Origin: Neodontobutis hainanensis
Lineage: Eukaryota; Chordata; Actinopteri; Gobiiformes; Odontobutidae
NCBI GenBank assembly: GCA_024349245.1
Contig: JALDNG010000048.1
Location: 7,478,501 to 7,542,500, forward strand
Direction: 5' to 3'
Length of the DNA: 64,000 bases
Part shown: piece after piece, positions 60,258 to 64,000 of the stretch
Layout: each line of letters opens with the position of its first letter
Numbering within the stretch: position 1 is the first letter of the stretch
Made by a program: the position numbers and the translations under genes
The notes under the pieces: generated by a model
Told to the model about the DNA's origin: nothing
The model's input: the letters and a program-made list of their open reading frames with translations, nothing else
Database searches by the model: none

Positions 60258-60297
60258 CGCTGTTTTTATATATATATATATATATATAAAAACAGCG
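60258..60297. repeat. Perfect 40-bp palindrome
   Basis: The left half starts cgctgttttta and continues as TA repeats; the right half ends taaaaacagcg. Every base pairs with its partner about the centre at 60277/60278. A second cgctgta...(AT)n copy follows directly. Confidence 0.9.
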
Positions 60298-60302
60298 CGC
60301 TG

Positions 60303-60345
<43 letters not shown>
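60303..60345. repeat. (AT)n microsatellite
   Basis: Alternating AT immediately right of the palindrome, ending in tatattatataat. Confidence 0.9.
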
Positions 60346-60351
<6 letters not shown>

Positions 60352-61310
60352 ATAATGCAAATGACTAGGAGCAGTGAGCAGACATTGCACATTACCTGTA
60401 TGACTCACGAGCTCTGATTGCCTGCCTGTGTCAGAAGAGGAGGGGACTGGTGTAAAAGTTGTCTGTGTAGACCATATATCCCAGACCCCAGGTAGTCTTT
60501 GTTGACTCAGTCCCGTAACAACATCAAAAGAGAGTCCCTTCACTGATTCCATCTTGGACTTGTCGGTGTAGAGCTTGAATTCAATGGTGCAGCAGTTACG
60601 TTAAGTTAGCAAGAACGAAAAACTTTACTACTTAAAAATACAGTGGTAGATATTTTGGTAAACCTTTGGTCAGTAACTTTTTGTTAACCATAGCATAGTT
60701 TTTTTATGTATTTTAGAAGTGACTTTAGTATTTACTACTTTTGTTCCAAATGGTGCTCTTGGAAAAGTGTATGTGAGCTGTTTGCTGGAGGCTGTGAGAT
60801 CTTTATTTGTCCTACGTGTGGGCCGCGCTGGGAGGAGTCTGTCTTTGTAAATGCCAGGCGCTTCACTGGAGCGGTAATGAGAGTTAATGTGTACAGGGAA
60901 CACCCATCAGTATTATGCGCACTCCAACATGCACTACCTGCCAGGACGGACCCATGTTTGGCTCCGGGGCTTAACACGGAATAATGAAGAAACCCACTGA
61001 GCTCCGTCTACATGGAATCACGTGTTGTCAATCATTTTAAAGGCTGCTCCGTGTTTCCGCTGACCTCGGTTGAACTTGTTGAGGTAACTCGATCTGGCGA
61101 GTGGAGTATAAATCACCTCCCACTTCGAGATCAGGACCAGTGACCACTTACCAGATGGAATGAAACAAACCCTATTAGCAGAAACCTAATGCTTTACATG
61201 GCTCTCACTTTTTGTTTGCCATGAGATAACTTAACAACAGAATCACAAACTTTCTGTGAAATTCTGTATAATGCACTATTAATGCAACATTTGCAACGTT
61301 GCAATGTTTT

Positions 61311-61341
61311 ATGTAAATGTAAATGTAAATGTAAATGTAAA
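61311..61341 (+). repeat. (ATGTAA)n microsatellite
   Basis: Five ATGTAA units. The motif equals the AAATGTAAATGT tail of the SINE at 49552, so it may be a tail remnant. Confidence 0.8.
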
Positions 61342-63671
61342 ACAAATGTTGTAAATGTGTAACAGCATGTAACTGTAGACAACACATTAAGCTTATGACT
61401 CATGTTGAGATGCATCTGTAACAATTTTTGGTATTAACATTGCCATTAAAGCCAAATTTTTCACTACACTACAATCAGTCCAATCTTAGTAAGATCTTTT
61501 TTTTATTTTATTGTTTTTACTTATGTTTTGGAGGCTCACTAATGCAAATTCCCAAAAATTGGACCGGGATCTAATACATTTTATTTGGGTCGCTAAAAAT
61601 CTTTGCAAAAGTGGAAGTTAAAAGTCTATTGTTGTCTTTATATATGTGTGATGTTAAGAAAGGCCAAGAGCAAAAAGACAGCAGTACATAAAAAGACACT
61701 ATAAGGATTATCCAAAAGATAGTAAACAGTTGCAAAACAATGACGAAACTTGCTTCATATTTACCTTGTTTAACTGGTCCAGTTTGTTTTCCTTCTCTCT
61801 GTTGATGACAATGTTGCCACACCACTAACGCAGCAGCAGCAGCAGGTTTCAGCCCCAAGTCCACAGTTTATTTATTTCTCAGTCCACTGTGTAAATGGCT
61901 CCGAGGCCTGTGCTAACACGCGTTAGTAGTCGCGTTAAACAAGACAGATGAGAGCCATTAGCTGCAGCTGGAGCAGAGCCAACGTTGTCACGGTTACAGT
62001 GAACTCTACCTGCCTCAGGTACCAGCTCCTCTTTATCTCTTACCTGCTCTTTTTACTGCTATGTTAACACTTTACAAAATATCTCAAATATACCTTCTGT
62101 CTCTGGCAAACAGATACACTCAGGTTGAAGAGGCAGACAAAAAGACTAGCTTAAAGTAAAGTAAGTAAAGTAGCGCTATGGATTTATTCTTTAGTTTAAT
62201 GTAAGGATTTCAATAGGTCCAGACTGGGCTAAGAGTGGGCTGGTTTGTAGTGTGAAAGTGTTTGACAGCAGTTTGCAAAATTAGAACAAATGCAGAAGGA
62301 CACAGCTAAAGAAAGAAGCAGGGGAAAAAGAACAATTGACAAGACTGAAAACAAATAATGTGGTCAATTAATAAAATAGACATAATAACAAATTGTCAAT
62401 GTTATGAAGCAAATGTCATACAAGTTATGTTTTTTGTATATTTTAAGCAATTGTAATTTGACTGTAATTTGAACAAGACACGCTTCATTTAAAAAAAACA
62501 TTGCCTTTTGTTGACCAGTGGACAGATGGGTGTTTGCTGACATTTGGAGATGACTGAAAACAACGCAGGTGCTGAAAGTAGTTGACCCTGAAACAAAAGG
62601 CTTTTTGGTACTGTTTGATAATGACTGGCGAAGAAAGACAAAAAGGAAGTGAGCAGAAATAAAATTTGTTGTACTTTCCAATTAAATCCAGCTGAACTCA
62701 GAGAAGAGAACCTCCTACAGGGCCAATCTGATCTCTTGTTAAAAAAAAGTTTAAACTAAACTAATGCCAACCTGCTTCTCTTCTCACTTCTCATTCCCAT
62801 CTCCTCCTCTGTCTCTCTATACTTCACTCTTTAACAACTGTGTGGTTCTGGCTTCCACTCGACATGACTCACAAGATGAAGTGTAAAGTTTTGAGCAAAG
62901 AAACGGCCAACTGCTGTTTTCACCGGTGAAGCCAGATCCCATCCAGAAACCCTAAATGCTTCTCTTACTGCCATTAAAAGCTTCAAATTCGATTAAACCA
63001 GTGATCTGCATTCTGGCGTTCTCCTGATTTGGGGCAGAAAATCCTATTTCATGGCGGTGTGGAAGTCGGTTCCAAAAAGACTCTTTATCGTCTGCTTCAT
63101 CTGACTAAATGAGGGACTTTTATTTTTTTTATCTCATCTTCTTAGAGCGCAGAGAAGCTACGGGACAATGCGCTTGTTCTTTGCCATTTGTTTTTGATTT
63201 GTGTCCACTGAAGGCTTGCCATGGTTGCAGCGTGCCTTGATTGTATTACCAGGAGATACAGAGTCATTGAGCAGATTAAAACCTCCCCCCAGTTCCCATT
63301 TGATGAAACCAAAGAATGTCCATTAAGCCGCGAGATGTTGATTAGACGGACAAATGCGATGTCCAGATAGCTGATGATAGGAGAAGTGGCTTTCCTCCGG
63401 GTTTAAGTGTTTCACGATGTTGCAATGGTGGGTTTGGACAGCGAGGCTGTGGCGTCATGTGATCCGTACAAGCCTTTGGAGCGGCTTCAAAAAGAAGGAC
63501 AGTCAGGCCGCGGAGGAGACGGGAGGAAGCGGTTTGTCTGATGAACAAGAGGCAATGATATCAGACGTTTGACAGGACGTCCTACATGTCGACACGTTCC
63601 GACAGAGACGTCAAGTATTTGTAGACCGATGAGACGTACACCTGCTTGAGAATATACAATGCCTCTTTGAA

Positions 63672-63701
63672 CCCCCCCCCCCAAAAAAAAAAAAAAAAAA
63701 A
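63672..63701 (+). repeat. C11-A19 homopolymer junction
   Basis: A run of 11 C passes directly into 19 A. It could be a simple-sequence tract or an assembly-sensitive site. Confidence 0.9.
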
Positions 63702-64000
63702 TCAATAACTGAACTCATCTGCCAGTCATCTAGGACTCTTCAAGCATTCGAAAAGCTGGGAAACATAAGGAATCTATCATGAACAATTACAATAGGAGGA
63801 GGAATGCACTTGTAGCAGATACAATAAAACACATTTTATTTTTTGTCTTTAGTTCTTTAAGCATTAATATTTGGTAACGTAAGAAAAATAGATTTTAAGG
63901 CAAGTTTTGGCATGACTGAACTTGACCACATGCTGCAATGACAAACAGGCGCACAAATAATTTATTCTTGCAATAAACTGGATCTGACTTCAGTAATAGA

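Larger units (their letters stand above)
60349..64000. other. Intergenic sequence at the right edge, no gene recognised
   Basis: GC-richer patches lie at 60760-61130, 61890-62030 and 63130-63600. No exon of a neighbouring gene could be recognised. Confidence 0.4.

Overview
The window looks like teleost fish genomic DNA. It is AT-rich, non-coding and intron-rich, and it carries fish-type interspersed repeats: RTE/Rex3-like and L2/CR1-like LINE fragments, tRNA-headed SINEs, Tc1 transposon relics, and long TG, AT and TAA microsatellites. There is no sign of bacterial, organellar or viral gene organisation, and no CRISPR array.

Only one host gene can be supported: the first coding exon of arglu1 (arginine and glutamate rich 1, a nuclear splicing and transcription co-regulator), on the minus strand at 4599-4930. 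It has a good Kozak start and a phase-2 splice donor. The remaining exons are not visible, so 1-4598 is read as the 5' part of intron 1, with the rest of the gene beyond the left edge. A compact promoter lies just upstream (4931-5230). It holds a near-consensus ZNF143/Staf site and a YY1 site.

The remaining ~59 kb (5.2-64 kb) has no exon I can recognise and behaves as a gene desert upstream of arglu1. Layout: 5.2-7.4 kb plain sequence; 7.4-13.5 kb a SINE-like relic, LINE 3' pieces and a MITE; 15.3-19.0 kb a repeat mosaic centred on an old inverted duplication whose right arm contains a ~0.89 kb TG-rich tract; 20.2-21.0 kb a 33-bp repeat, a 150-bp AT tract and the C-terminal end of a LINE reverse transcriptase ORF; 22.8-25.7 kb further LINE, repeat and hAT-like scraps; 30-33.4 kb a degenerate minisatellite field with a duplicated ~100-bp block; 36.7-37.5 kb a repeat element with a 63-bp minisatellite; 39.6 and 49.6 kb two minus-strand SINEs; 50-51.2 kb a deleted Tc1 element; 52.7-53.0 kb a second Rex3-like fragment; 54.6-60.4 kb a MITE, a TG microsatellite, a LINE tail and a perfect AT palindrome. 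The space between is unannotated intergenic DNA. A few GC-richer patches with transcription-factor-like motifs are flagged as candidate conserved non-coding elements.

I found no new enzymatic or defence system. The most unusual structures are the inverted duplication with the TG tract that appears to have grown inside one SINE copy, the 63-bp minisatellite, the AT palindrome, and the arglu1 promoter with a YY1 site pointing away from the gene. Family names of repeats are recognised from memory and are tentative at sub-family level.
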